Assembly: GCA_027624045.1 (NCBI GenBank)
Contig: JAQBUE010000029.1
Coordinates: 1-37,037 of the forward strand
DNA from: Acidobacteriota bacterium
Lineage (GTDB): Bacteria; Acidobacteriota; Terriglobia; Bryobacterales; UBA6623
Direction of reading: 5' to 3'
DNA: 37,037 nt
Of the stretch, positions 24,947 through 32,683 are shown piece after piece. Within the stretch, counting starts at the first letter, position 1; every line of letters starts with the position of its first letter. The position numbers and the translations under genes were made by a program. The notes under the pieces are model-generated. The model worked only from the letters and a program-made list of their open reading frames with translations. It was not told the origin of the DNA and did not search any database.

Positions 24947-25750
24947 ATGAACCGAATTGATGCCACTTTCGCGCGCCTGAAGCAGCAGCAGACGCGCGGA
25001 CTGATCGCCTACATCACAGCCGGAGACCCTTCGCCGGACCGGACGGTTGAGCTGATCCTCGCCCTCGAGGCCGGCGGCGCGGACTTGATCGAGCTGGGCG
25101 TCCCGTTTTCAGACCCCATCGCCGACGGTCCGGTCATCCAGAAAGCAGGCGAGCGTGCCTTGCGCGCGGGCACGACTGTCGCCAAGATTCTGGATATGAT
25201 TCGCGAGCTTCGGCGCAGCTCCGAAATCGCGCTGATCGTCTTTAGCTACCTGAATCCCATCCTGCGCTACGGGTTCGAGCGTTTTGCGAAGGATGCCGCC
25301 CAAGCCGGTGCGGATGGGGCTTTGCTGACTGACCTGAACGTCGAAGAAGCCGGCCCTTATTTGGAGCAGATGCGCAAGTACAGCCTGCACCCGGTCTTCC
25401 TGGTTTCGCAGACAACCCCGCCGGATCGGTTGCGCGTGTTGTCGCAATCGAGTGCGGGTTTCGTTTATCTTGTTTCAAGAGCAGGGGTAACCGGCGAGCG
25501 GGATCGCGTTTCCGATCAGGCGGTTCGCTTGATTGAGAAGGCGCGCCGCGTGACGGATCTGCCGCTGGCGGTTGGCTTCGGATTGTCAAGACCCGAGCAC
25601 ATGCGCGCACTGGCGCCCTACGCGGATGGGGTGGTCGTAGGCAGCGCGTTCATGCGTGTCGTGGAACAGAACCTGCAAGCGCCGGACTTGGCGGACAAGA
25701 TGAGGGATCTGGCCGCCGCGTTGAAGGCCGGGCTCAAGGTTTCCGAATAG
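24947..25750 (+). CDS. trpA: Tryptophan synthase alpha subunit
   Basis: TrpA cleaves indole-3-glycerol phosphate to indole, which is channelled to TrpB. The ATG at 24947 gives 267 residues. The reading frame extends to 24875 but the extra residues lie in the repeat element and are not TrpA-like. Catalytic Glu49 and Asp60 sit in IELGVPFSDPIADGPVIQ, at the same numbers as in the Salmonella enzyme. Other marks are IAYITAGDPSPDRT, IVFSYLNPILRYG, GADGALLTDLNVEEA, FVYLVSRAGVTGER and VGFGLSRPEHMRAL. No strong ribosome site precedes it. It is followed at 15 bases by the chorismate mutase gene. Confidence 0.97.
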   Translation: MNRIDATFARLKQQQTRGLIAYITAGDPSPDRTVELILALEAGGADLIELGVPFSDPIADGPVIQKAGERALRAGTTVAKILDMIRELRRSSEIALIVFSYLNPILRYGFERFAKDAAQAGADGALLTDLNVEEAGPYLEQMRKYSLHPVFLVSQTTPPDRLRVLSQSSAGFVYLVSRAGVTGERDRVSDQAVRLIEKARRVTDLPLAVGFGLSRPEHMRALAPYADGVVVGSAFMRVVEQNLQAPDLADKMRDLAAALKAGLKVSE

Positions 25751-25765
25751 GCTAGGATTTATCTG

Positions 25766-26059
25766 ATGGATGTCTCGGACTGGCGGGCGCGAATCGATGA
25801 GATTGACCAGCGCCTACTCGAATTGCTGAACGAACGCGTGAGTTGCGTTCTCAAACTCTCGCCGCTCAAGCTGCGAGCCGCTATTCCTGTGTATTCGCCC
25901 GAACGGGAGCGCGAAGTGATCAGCAAGCTCCAGGAACGCAATGATGGGCCGCTGGACGATGAGGCTGTGCAGCGAATTTTCGCGTTGATCATGAAAGAGA
26001 TGCGCGCCGTCCAGGAACGCGAGCGCGCCAAGGACGCGGTTTCCTCCCCTAGCGACTAG
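25766..26059 (+). CDS. aroQ: Chorismate mutase, AroQ class
   Basis: This enzyme rearranges chorismate to prephenate, the first step towards phenylalanine and tyrosine. The 97-residue all-helical protein has the AroQ residues in order: Arg9 (RARIDEID), Arg24 (LLNERVS), Lys35 (LSPLKLR) and Arg47 (YSPERERE), followed by a third helix with FALIMKEMRAVQERE. It is monofunctional, with no dehydratase or dehydrogenase fused. It lies between trpA and tyrA, so the tryptophan branch and the competing branch are on one transcript if no terminator intervenes. Length is normal. Confidence 0.93.
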   Translation: MDVSDWRARIDEIDQRLLELLNERVSCVLKLSPLKLRAAIPVYSPEREREVISKLQERNDGPLDDEAVQRIFALIMKEMRAVQERERAKDAVSSPSD

Positions 26060-26119
26060 CTGTGCGGGCTAGCACTGTCCGCGGCGGCCGCGGGTTCTCA
26101 CCGCCTCGGTCTGATTTCG

Positions 26120-26974
26120 ATGGCTATTGAAACCGTTAGTATTGTCGGCGTCGGGTTGATCGGCGGCTCGTTTGGCCTCGCGTTACGAGCCGCCGGATTC
26201 ACCGGACGCATCATCGGCGTGAGTTCGCCTCGCACAATCGAGGCAGCGCTACGGCGCGGTGCGATCGACAAAGGCGGGCCGCTTGAGGAAGCCATCCCCG
26301 AGTCCGATCTGGTTTATCTCGCACAGCCGATTTCCCGGATTCTCGAAGTGCTTCCCGAAGTAAGCCGGCTCGCTCGCGCGGGGGCGCTCGTCACCGATGC
26401 CGGCAGCACAAAGCGTGAGATCTTGGAGCGAGCAGGCGGTTGCTTTGCCGAGGGGCCATTCTTTGTTGGCGGACATCCCATGGCCGGCAAGGAACAACGA
26501 GGGGTGGAGCGCGCGGAAGCTGATCTGTTCGCCGCCGCCACATATGTGCTGTGTCCGCTCGGTTCCGATTTGCCAGTCACGCCTATCGTCGACGAGTTCG
26601 TATCATGGATCGGCAAGATCGGAGCACATGTGGTTTTGCTGCCAGCCGAGGTCCATGACAAGGTCGTTTCGTGGACATCACACCTGCCGCAGTTGCTCTC
26701 GACAACATTGGCGGCGTCTGTCGGGAAGCAGGTCGCGGGAGAGGATCTGCTGCGAGTCGCCGGGCCGGGGCTTCGTGACATGACGCGGCTCGCCGAGAGT
26801 CCATACGAGATGTGGAAAGATATTCTCGCCACGAACAGAGGCGCCGTCGAGCAAGCGCTCGACCGATACATCGCGGATCTCCAGGCGCTCCGCAGCGACC
26901 TCGGCAGCGACGAGGTCGAACAGAAGTTTCGTAGCGCAGGCCAAGTGCGCCTCGCACTCACGACCAAACCATAA
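26120..26974 (+). CDS. tyrA: Prephenate/arogenate dehydrogenase
   Basis: TyrA oxidatively decarboxylates prephenate (or arogenate) with NAD(P)+ in tyrosine synthesis. The 284-residue protein starts with a Rossmann motif, VGVGLIGGSFG at residues 9-19. It continues with SDLVYLAQPISRILEVLP, VTDAGSTKREIL and VGGHPMAGKEQRGVE, then the catalytic-His region WTSHLPQLLSTTLA, and the helical domain with FRDMTR-like LRDMTRLAESPYEMWKDIL and NR. No ACT domain is present, so feedback control by that route is not expected. It is 60 bases downstream of the chorismate mutase gene and converges on fliL. Confidence 0.94.
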   Translation: MAIETVSIVGVGLIGGSFGLALRAAGFTGRIIGVSSPRTIEAALRRGAIDKGGPLEEAIPESDLVYLAQPISRILEVLPEVSRLARAGALVTDAGSTKREILERAGGCFAEGPFFVGGHPMAGKEQRGVERAEADLFAAATYVLCPLGSDLPVTPIVDEFVSWIGKIGAHVVLLPAEVHDKVVSWTSHLPQLLSTTLAASVGKQVAGEDLLRVAGPGLRDMTRLAESPYEMWKDILATNRGAVEQALDRYIADLQALRSDLGSDEVEQKFRSAGQVRLALTTKP

Positions 26975-27021
26975 GCGAAGAAGCGGTGCCGGATGTTGGC
27001 CGCGGCCGGGCGACATTCCAG

Positions 27022-27456
27022 CTACTTCACAACAAAGTCCGAGAAGAAAACCTCCTTCAAATCGCCGTTTACGATCAGCGGCTTGAGACGGCTGTAGATC
27101 TGTTTGCGAAAGGCCTCTTTACCATCTGGCGTCGCCAGTTCGGCGGGCGTTTTCGAGTTCACCAGAGTGAGCACTTGGTCCCGAAGACGGGCGACAAGCA
27201 TGGTGTCGGCCTCGAGTTCCGGGATGACGGTTTCGGGTGCGATTCCCAGCTTGACCTGAAGCCTGGCGTGGCGGCTGCCGGATGGATCATTCAGGTTAGT
27301 CAGGAATGTCTCCAGTTCGAGTACGCCCGCGGGCTCCTCGATTTCCTCCGCCACTTCCGCCTCGCCCTCGCCCCCGGCGAAAAAGAAATAGGCAGCGGCG
27401 CCCCCGCCAATGAGAACGGCGGCGGCGACAATACCGATGATGACCATCTTATTCAT
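27022..27456 (-). CDS. fliL: Flagellar basal-body protein FliL
   Basis: FliL is an inner-membrane protein that surrounds or supports the MotAB stator. The ATG at 27456 (144 residues) overlaps the motB stop by 8 bases; a GTG at 27471 is possible. One membrane segment is at about residues 4-24 (VIIGIVAAAVLIGGGAAAYFFF). An acidic linker and the periplasmic FliL domain follow (LETFLTNLNDPSGSRHARLQVKLG, LRDQVLTLVNSKTPAELATPDG), ending FFSDFVVK. It is the last gene of the motA-motB-fliL operon. fliM and fliN, often next, are replaced by the convergent tyrA gene. Confidence 0.92.
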   Translation of the reverse strand: MNKMVIIGIVAAAVLIGGGAAAYFFFAGGEGEAEVAEEIEEPAGVLELETFLTNLNDPSGSRHARLQVKLGIAPETVIPELEADTMLVARLRDQVLTLVNSKTPAELATPDGKEAFRKQIYSRLKPLIVNGDLKEVFFSDFVVK

Positions 27457-28225
27457 TGCTGATTGCTCCACTGGAAGAATCGGCGGTTCGCGGCAGACTC
27501 TCCAGATCAGCCGAGTCAGGCGCTTTCGTTTCGGTCATGAAAATAAACTCGACACGGCGATTGGCAGCGCGGCCCTCGGCGCTGCCGTTGTCGGCGACCG
27601 GCACCGTGTGGGCTTGGCCGATGGCCCTCATGCCGCGAGGATCGACTCCTCTTTCGGCGAGATATCGCACCGCTTGTCCGGCGCGGGCGGCGGACAGTTC
27701 CCAGTTGCTGGGATAGATCGCGGTCGCGATAGGAACGTCGTCGGTGTGGCCGATCACGTCAAGGAACCGCGATTGCTGGGAAGCGTACCCGGCAAGGGCG
27801 TCAAGCACGGCCAGGGCGCTCTTGCTAATCACGGCCTGTCCGGACTCGAACAGCACATCGCCTTCGAGCTGTAGCATGACACCGCGCTGGTCGATCCTGG
27901 CGGTACCTCTCTCCTTGAGGCCGGCATCATCAAGGATTTTTTCGAGTTCCTTAACGATCTGTTCTTCTATTTTGCCTTCGCCCTCTTTTTGACTCAATTG
28001 CTCCAAAAGTTCCGGGCCGGTAGGCACGTCGGATAGTTCGAATTCCGACTTGAGGCCGAGGGCGTTCTGGATCGACCCCATCGCGGTTTGAAACTTGACC
28101 ACTTCCATGTTGGCGAACGAGAGCAGTAGCACAAAGAACGTCAGCAGCAGCGACATCAAGTCCGCGAACGTAACGATCCATTCCGGCGCGCCGGCTGGGC
28201 CACTATCTTCCGGTTCCTCAAGCAT
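27449..28225 (-). CDS. motB: Flagellar stator protein MotB
   Basis: MotB is the peptidoglycan-anchored part of the proton-driven flagellar stator. The ATG at 28225 gives 258 residues and overlaps motA by 8 bases; the longer open frame lies inside motA and is a shadow. The single membrane helix contains the proton-carrying Asp22 in WIVTFADLMSLLLTFFVLLL. A plug/linker region follows (about 45-125), then the OmpA-like domain (about 135-245) with LFESGQAVISKSALAVLDAL, GHTDDVP and NWELSAARAGQAVRYL. The C-terminal tail is polar. The sequence looks functional. Confidence 0.95.
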   Translation of the reverse strand: MLEEPEDSGPAGAPEWIVTFADLMSLLLTFFVLLLSFANMEVVKFQTAMGSIQNALGLKSEFELSDVPTGPELLEQLSQKEGEGKIEEQIVKELEKILDDAGLKERGTARIDQRGVMLQLEGDVLFESGQAVISKSALAVLDALAGYASQQSRFLDVIGHTDDVPIATAIYPSNWELSAARAGQAVRYLAERGVDPRGMRAIGQAHTVPVADNGSAEGRAANRRVEFIFMTETKAPDSADLESLPRTADSSSGAISNE

Positions 28226-29027
28226 CTGACTCCGCCACGGCCTCGGGCTCGGCCGGTGCCTCGGCCTGCGCCTTCGGCGGAGCATCACGCAATTTCGGGG
28301 CAATAAACGCCTTGAGCCGCTGGTCGATCGAGTTGGGATTATCTCCCTGCACCATGCCGACCACGCCCTCAAGACAAATGATCATCGTGATCACTTCCTC
28401 CTTGGAGCGGACCTTGAGCTTGTCCGCCAGCGGCAGGCAGACGACGTTCGCGATCAACGCTCCGTAAAGGATCGTCAGCAGTGCAACGGCCATCGCCGGG
28501 CCAATCGAAGAGGGATCCGAGAGGGAAGCAAGCATTTGAACCAGGCCGATCAGCGTACCGATCATCCCGAACGCCGGCGCGGCCGCTCCCATGTCCATAA
28601 GAATCTGCTGCCCTTGTTTGTGCCGCGCGGCGGTGGAGTTGATCTCGGTTTCCAGGATCGAGCGAATGCGATCCAGCTCAACACCGTCGACTCCTAATGA
28701 CACGGCTTTCTTCAGAAAACCGTACTCCAGTTCCGCGTTCTCCAGGGCCAGCATGCCGTTCTTGCGGGCGTTTTTCGCGAGCTCGATGATCTCTTGAATC
28801 AGCCCACCCGCGGCCGGCATCTTCGTCGTGAACGCCTTGCTCACAACGCCGAGCATTCCGATCACTTCCGCCAACGGGTTCCGCATCAGTGTCACGCCGA
28901 TCGTTCCGCCGACGACAATGAGCGCTGACGGAATATTCACGAACATGATCGGTGAGCCCCCAAGCACGATCGCGCTCAAAACGAGCACAATCGAAAGCAC
29001 AATTCCGATGACCGTTGCGATGTCCAT
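28218..29027 (-). CDS. motA: Flagellar stator protein MotA
   Basis: MotA forms the proton channel with MotB and pushes against the rotor. The ATG at 29027 gives 269 residues starting MDIATVIGIVLSIVLVLSAI, which is the conserved N-terminus; the upstream 28 codons are not family-like. Four membrane helices are seen (about 5-22, 32-50, 150-172, 182-205). The conserved proline and glycine region is MGAAAPAFGMIGTLIGLVQML, and the cytoplasmic loop carries ELAKNARKNGMLALE. The C-terminal tail is rich in Ala, Pro and Glu. It is first in motA-motB-fliL, divergent from a small alpha-beta barrel gene. Confidence 0.95.
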   Translation of the reverse strand: MDIATVIGIVLSIVLVLSAIVLGGSPIMFVNIPSALIVVGGTIGVTLMRNPLAEVIGMLGVVSKAFTTKMPAAGGLIQEIIELAKNARKNGMLALENAELEYGFLKKAVSLGVDGVELDRIRSILETEINSTAARHKQGQQILMDMGAAAPAFGMIGTLIGLVQMLASLSDPSSIGPAMAVALLTILYGALIANVVCLPLADKLKVRSKEEVITMIICLEGVVGMVQGDNPNSIDQRLKAFIAPKLRDAPPKAQAEAPAEPEAVAESDA

Positions 29028-29241
29028 GAAGCGTGGGCGAACCTCCCCCCTCATGAGTCGTATCGGCGCTCTGATGTGAAACCTGAACCGCCGGGGAAGG
29101 GCGGAAGTCAATCCTAGCCTGGAGATGAAAAGGGGAATCTCCGCCCAGGTGCCTAGACCCGTTGCGACTCGGTTCAGGCTAGGCTATGCTATCCGTGCCG
29201 GGAAGGACAAACAGCAGATCCCGGCACAGGAGGACCCAGTC

Positions 29242-29526
29242 ATGATTATTGTTCGCAACAGCTTCACCGCTATCCCTGGGCAGGCAAGCAAGATGGCCGC
29301 TCATCTGAAGGAGATGGCCGCGGCCGGAAATCTTCGTAATCCCCGCGTACTCACCGACCTGGTCGGAGGATTTAATCAGGTCGTCATGGAGCACGAAATC
29401 GAATCGCTCGCCGAATTCGAAGAGACCTACAAGAAGTACGCGTCGGACCCCCAGATCCGCGAAAAGGCGAAAGAGTATCTCCAGATTTGGACAAGCGGCA
29501 AGCGGGAGATGTTCCGGGTCGTTTGA
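29242..29526 (+). CDS. Small dimeric alpha-beta barrel protein (ABM-like)
   Basis: This 94-residue protein has the pattern of antibiotic-biosynthesis-monooxygenase/NIPSNAP-type dimeric alpha-beta barrels: strand MIIVRNSFTAIPGQ, helix ASKMAAHLKEMAAAG, strands RVLTDLVGG and NQVVMEHEIES, helix LAEFEETYKKYASDPQIREKAKEY, and a final strand REMFRVV. No catalytic residue can be named. The start at 29242 is fixed by a perfect AGGAGG at 29228-29233, 8 bases before; the open frame from 29125 is not domain sequence. A strong terminator follows, so it is a single-gene unit. Confidence 0.8.
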   Translation: MIIVRNSFTAIPGQASKMAAHLKEMAAAGNLRNPRVLTDLVGGFNQVVMEHEIESLAEFEETYKKYASDPQIREKAKEYLQIWTSGKREMFRVV

Positions 29527-29560
29527 CGTAAGCATGTAAAGCAAGACTTTAAAACAGAAT

Positions 29561-29600
29561 GGGGCGTGGGACAGCAAGTTCCCTACGCCCTTTTCAGTTT
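29561..29600 (+). terminator. Intrinsic terminator of the alpha-beta barrel gene
   Basis: GGGCGT then GGGA (29562-29571) pair with TCCC and ACGCCC (29580-29590) around an 8-base loop, with a single bulged T. TTTTCAGTTT follows. It lies 35 bases after the stop codon at 29526 and is the clearest rho-independent terminator in the window. Confidence 0.85.
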
Positions 29601-29798
29601 CTTGGAGTTGATTGATCCAGCCGAGAGCCGATCGCGCTGGGCAGTGGTCCGGTCGGCTCCTGGCGGGGCTCTGATTCAGATGCTCGGCGTTTGCTTTGTT
29701 TTGGGGCGGGGGTCGCAAAACAGCAGCGGTTGGGGATAAAGTATAGGGGCGAATCCGCGCGAGGATCCGCATGGATTTCTTGAGAGAAGGGGAAAATC

Positions 29799-31475
29799 AT
29801 GTCAGAGAAACGACCTGGAAGCATCGCTGGAAAACCGCCGCTCGACGCAACGCGGCGTGAACTTTTGCAGATAGGGAATGCGCTCGCTCTGCCGCTGCTA
29901 TTCGGCGCGGCGAGTGCCAAGGCGGCGCCGGGTCCACTCACTCCCGGACCGGAGATCTTCCAGTCGATCGGCGTTGAGCCGGTTATCAATTGCCGCGGCA
30001 CGTTCACGATCATCGGCGGATCGTCGGAGCTGCCCGAAGTGCGGGCGGCGATGGACGCTGCCACACGGTACTTCGCGCAACTGGACGAAATAGCGGATGC
30101 CGTCGGACAGCGGCTTCACGAGCTGACGGGCGCGGAGTGGGGTATGGTGTCATCGGGCTGCGCGGCGGGCCTTAAGCACGTCACGGCGGCCTGCGTGACG
30201 GGCGGGAACCCCGAGAAGCTCATCCGCATACCCAATCTGGCCGGCATGGAGAAGACGGAAGTCGTCGTGCCAAGGTCGTCGCGAACGTCTTATGACCACG
30301 CGATCCGCAACATCGGCGTCACGATCGTCATGGTGGATTCGCCCCAGGAAATGGAGAACGCGTTGGGTCCGCGCACGGCGATGATCTATATGATGTCCGA
30401 CAGCCCGGGGTCGTCGAGCCCGTTCAACCTCGAAACGGTGGCGAAGATTGCCGCGGCGAAGAATATTCCCATTCTTGTTGACGCGGCCGCCGAGATCCTG
30501 ACGATTCCGTGCGTCCACCTGGAGCGCGGCGCGACGGTTGTGGCGTATAGCGGAGGCAAGGCGATTCGCGGGCCGCAGTGCGCCGGACTGTTACTGGGCC
30601 GCAAGGACATTCTCATGTCGGCCTGGCAAGCCAGCGCGCCGCACCACGGACCAGGGCGCGACAACAAAGTCGGCCGCGAAGAGACGCTGGGCATGCTGGC
30701 GGCCGTCGAGGCCTGGGTGAAGCGCGATCATGACGCCGAGTGGAAGACCTGGCTCTCATGGCTTGACACGATTAACAAACGCGTATCGGCGATCGACGGC
30801 ATTAAGACCGAAGTGCGCGAGCCGACCGGGCTTGGGAATAAGAGCCCCTCGCTGACGATCAGTTGGGACCCGTCAAAACTGCACATTACGGGAGCGGATG
30901 TAGCTGAGGATCTGGCCACCAATAAACCCAGGATTGCGCTTGCCAGCGGTGGCGGGGGGCGCAGACGTGGCGGCAACGAAGAGTCCGAGTCCGAGACATC
31001 GATTACCGTCACCGCCTGGATGATGCAGCCGGGCGACGACAAGGTCGCGGCGGACCGCATTCATGGCGTGCTGGCGCAAAAGCGCAGCCCGAAACCGGAT
31101 ATGAGAAAGCCCACCGTCGACGTTAGCGGGCATTGGGACTTCAACATCGAGTTCTTCAGCGGCAAGAGTCAGCACTCGCTGTTTCTTGAGCAGGATGGCA
31201 ATTGGATCCGGGGAACGCACCGGACGGATTTCGAGACGCGCGAAATGTTCGGCATGATCGAAGGCAATAAGGTGACGCTGCGGAGCGACACACCCGGCCG
31301 CAATGTCGGCGATTCTGTCCCGTTCATTTTCTCGGGCGATGTTTCCGGTGACAAAATTGCGGGGCCTATTCACATGGGCGAGTACCTGAACGCCAAGTTC
31401 ACGGGGCAGAAGCACAGCTATCCGACGCGGCGCGAGCGGATCCGTGTCCCCAAGGGGCAGCCGCTGGCGACTTAG
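29799..31475 (+). CDS. Tat-exported SelA-like PLP enzyme with C-terminal beta domain
   Basis: This 558-residue protein joins a fold-type I PLP enzyme, related to SelA and D-glucosaminate-6-phosphate ammonia-lyase, to a C-terminal beta domain. The N-terminus reads ATRRELLQIGNALALPLLFGA, a Tat-like signal with the twin arginine at 19-20. The catalytic domain shows INCRGTFTIIGGSSELPEV, SSGCAAGLKHVTAACVTGG, LVDAAAE with Asp228, and YSGGKAIRGPQCAG with the likely PLP-binding Lys254. From about 438 to 550 a second domain (DVSGHWDFNIEFFSGKSQH, LFLEQDGNWIRGTHRTDF) looks like a lipocalin-type barrel. Export of a PLP enzyme is unusual; Tat would allow folding with cofactor first. A ribosome site GAGAAGGGG precedes the ATG. 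The substrate is unknown. Confidence 0.85.
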   Translation: MSEKRPGSIAGKPPLDATRRELLQIGNALALPLLFGAASAKAAPGPLTPGPEIFQSIGVEPVINCRGTFTIIGGSSELPEVRAAMDAATRYFAQLDEIADAVGQRLHELTGAEWGMVSSGCAAGLKHVTAACVTGGNPEKLIRIPNLAGMEKTEVVVPRSSRTSYDHAIRNIGVTIVMVDSPQEMENALGPRTAMIYMMSDSPGSSSPFNLETVAKIAAAKNIPILVDAAAEILTIPCVHLERGATVVAYSGGKAIRGPQCAGLLLGRKDILMSAWQASAPHHGPGRDNKVGREETLGMLAAVEAWVKRDHDAEWKTWLSWLDTINKRVSAIDGIKTEVREPTGLGNKSPSLTISWDPSKLHITGADVAEDLATNKPRIALASGGGGRRRGGNEESESETSITVTAWMMQPGDDKVAADRIHGVLAQKRSPKPDMRKPTVDVSGHWDFNIEFFSGKSQHSLFLEQDGNWIRGTHRTDFETREMFGMIEGNKVTLRSDTPGRNVGDSVPFIFSGDVSGDKIAGPIHMGEYLNAKFTGQKHSYPTRRERIRVPKGQPLAT

Positions 31476-31499
31476 GACGGACCGCTCAGCGGGCCGCAT

Positions 31500-31733
31500 T
31501 TACTCCGCTTCGCCGACGATCTCTTTCTTCTGTTTCGGGTCCCAGCCGCGAACCGTTACACCGGCTGTATCCGTTTCCGAGTCCATCCCGGATACGCTCT
31601 TGAATCCTCCGATGATGGTTTTCGTCTCCCCCGTGGCACCGCCACTGGATTGATCTAGAGCCTCATCGGTGAGTTCGGCGTTGTCGCCCGTTGCCGCACC
31701 ATCTTTGGCCTGGGGTTCCTTGTCTGTTTTCAT
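31500..31733 (-). CDS. Small peptide with double-glycine leader-like motif
   Basis: This 77-residue protein has a polar N-terminus, then ELTDEALDQSSGG at residues 20-32. That closely follows the consensus of double-glycine bacteriocin-type leaders (acidic residues, then SGG). The 45 residues after GG (starting ATGETKTIIGGF) contain no Cys but several Ser and Thr. The part GFKSVSGMDSETD faintly recalls the start of phage tail-tube proteins. A ribosome site GGAG lies about 10 bases before the ATG at 31733. No peptidase-ABC transporter or modifying enzyme is in the window. It could be an exported peptide, a RiPP-like precursor, or a small cytoplasmic protein with a chance motif. Confidence 0.6.
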   Translation of the reverse strand: MKTDKEPQAKDGAATGDNAELTDEALDQSSGGATGETKTIIGGFKSVSGMDSETDTAGVTVRGWDPKQKKEIVGEAE

Positions 31734-32125
31734 TGTTCAGTTCTCCGTATCTGCCTGAGACTGCCTAACGGCCCCCTCTCAAGTTTACGCCATCAAGCAG
31801 CAGCGAGCGACATGGCTAAACCAAATGACCAGGCCGGCGCACTTTGCGCGGAGATCGCCTGCCGGCGGTTGGCCTCGGCCCGCCCTGACGCCCCTTGGTA
31901 ACGTACCCGCTTCTTGCCGTTCCCTCACAATCTTCGCTGTTCCGAACCGCTACGCACCCAGTTCTTGACTGCGATTTTCCCGCTGTGATAACTTGATGAT
32001 TCCAAAGGCTCCTTCGTTCCACCAACACGGCGTGCGATCCCGCTTTCCTCTGTAGTCGAAAACCGCGAAGTTAACGCGAGCGCGATGCGTTGCCGCGGTG
32101 GAGAAGGTCTTTCCGAAAGCCCAAA
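31734..32125. other. Intergenic region upstream of the atp operon
   Basis: This 392-base gap lies between the small leader-like gene (minus) and atpH (plus). It contains a predicted promoter at 31965-31992. Short open frames on the minus strand (for example 31816-32028) are rich in Arg and Gly with no recognisable domain and no ribosome site. I see no tRNA or repeat here. The long leader (about 125 bases) before atpH might carry regulation, but I cannot point to a structure. Confidence 0.4.
31965..31992 (+). promoter_or_regulatory. Predicted promoter of the atpHAGDC operon
   Basis: TTGACT (31965-31970) and GATAAC (31987-31992) are spaced by 16 bases. The -10 is preceded by TGT, an extended -10 (TGn) motif. 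Five of six -35 bases match the sigma-70 consensus and four of six -10 bases match. The start would lie near 31999, about 127 bases before atpH. Confidence 0.5.
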
Positions 32126-32677
32126 ATGGCGCTTGCAATTGCGAACCGTTACGCGAGGGCGTTGTCCGACGTTCTCGGCCAAGCCAACTCCGTCCTTTCC
32201 CCCGAGGATGCGCTCGAACAGCTGCGATCGTTTCGCGGGTTGCTGACCGAATCGGCGGAGTTGAGGAACGCGCTACTCTCGCCCGCTGTCGATGCGGCCA
32301 AGAAGCGAGCCCTTGTCGGTGTTCTTGGAGAACGCATCGGCTTGTCGGAACCTATCATCAACTTCCTCTACCTCGTCATCGATCACAAACGCGTCGAGTT
32401 GCTTGACTCGATGATCGCTTCGTATCGTGCGTGGCTTGATGACAGCATGGGCATAGCGCGTCTCGACGTGACGTCCGCGCAACGAATGGACGATAGCCTG
32501 CAAAAAGCTCTGCTCGACACCTTCGGCCGCGTGACGGGCTTGCAGGTCCGCGCACAATTTCATGAAGACCCGGAACTCCTCGGAGGAGCAGTCGTGCGGC
32601 ACGGATCGACCCTCTACGATGGTTCGCTGCGGGCGCAACTCCATGCGCTCGATCAGGTTCTCGCCGGAAATCGGTAA
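32126..32677 (+). CDS. atpH: ATP synthase F1 delta subunit
   Basis: The delta subunit links F1 to the peripheral stalk of ATP synthase. The ATG at 32126 gives 183 residues beginning MALAIANRYARALSDVL, the family's usual start; the open frame from 32090 adds only basic residues. The helical N-terminal domain is followed by FLYLVIDHKRVELLDSMIASY and a C-terminal part with ARLDVTSAQRMDD and LLGGAVVRHGSTLYDGSLRAQL, all standard. It is first of five F1 genes in the order delta-alpha-gamma-beta-epsilon. No b or c subunit gene precedes it. Confidence 0.95.
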   Translation: MALAIANRYARALSDVLGQANSVLSPEDALEQLRSFRGLLTESAELRNALLSPAVDAAKKRALVGVLGERIGLSEPIINFLYLVIDHKRVELLDSMIASYRAWLDDSMGIARLDVTSAQRMDDSLQKALLDTFGRVTGLQVRAQFHEDPELLGGAVVRHGSTLYDGSLRAQLHALDQVLAGNR

Positions 32678-32683
32678 AAGCAT

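Noticed and set aside
29060..29067. FliA-type -10 (GCCGATAC on the minus strand) before motA
   Set aside because: Seven of eight bases match the sigma-28 -10, but the -35 position reads TTCAG and matches poorly, so a flagellar promoter is not supported.
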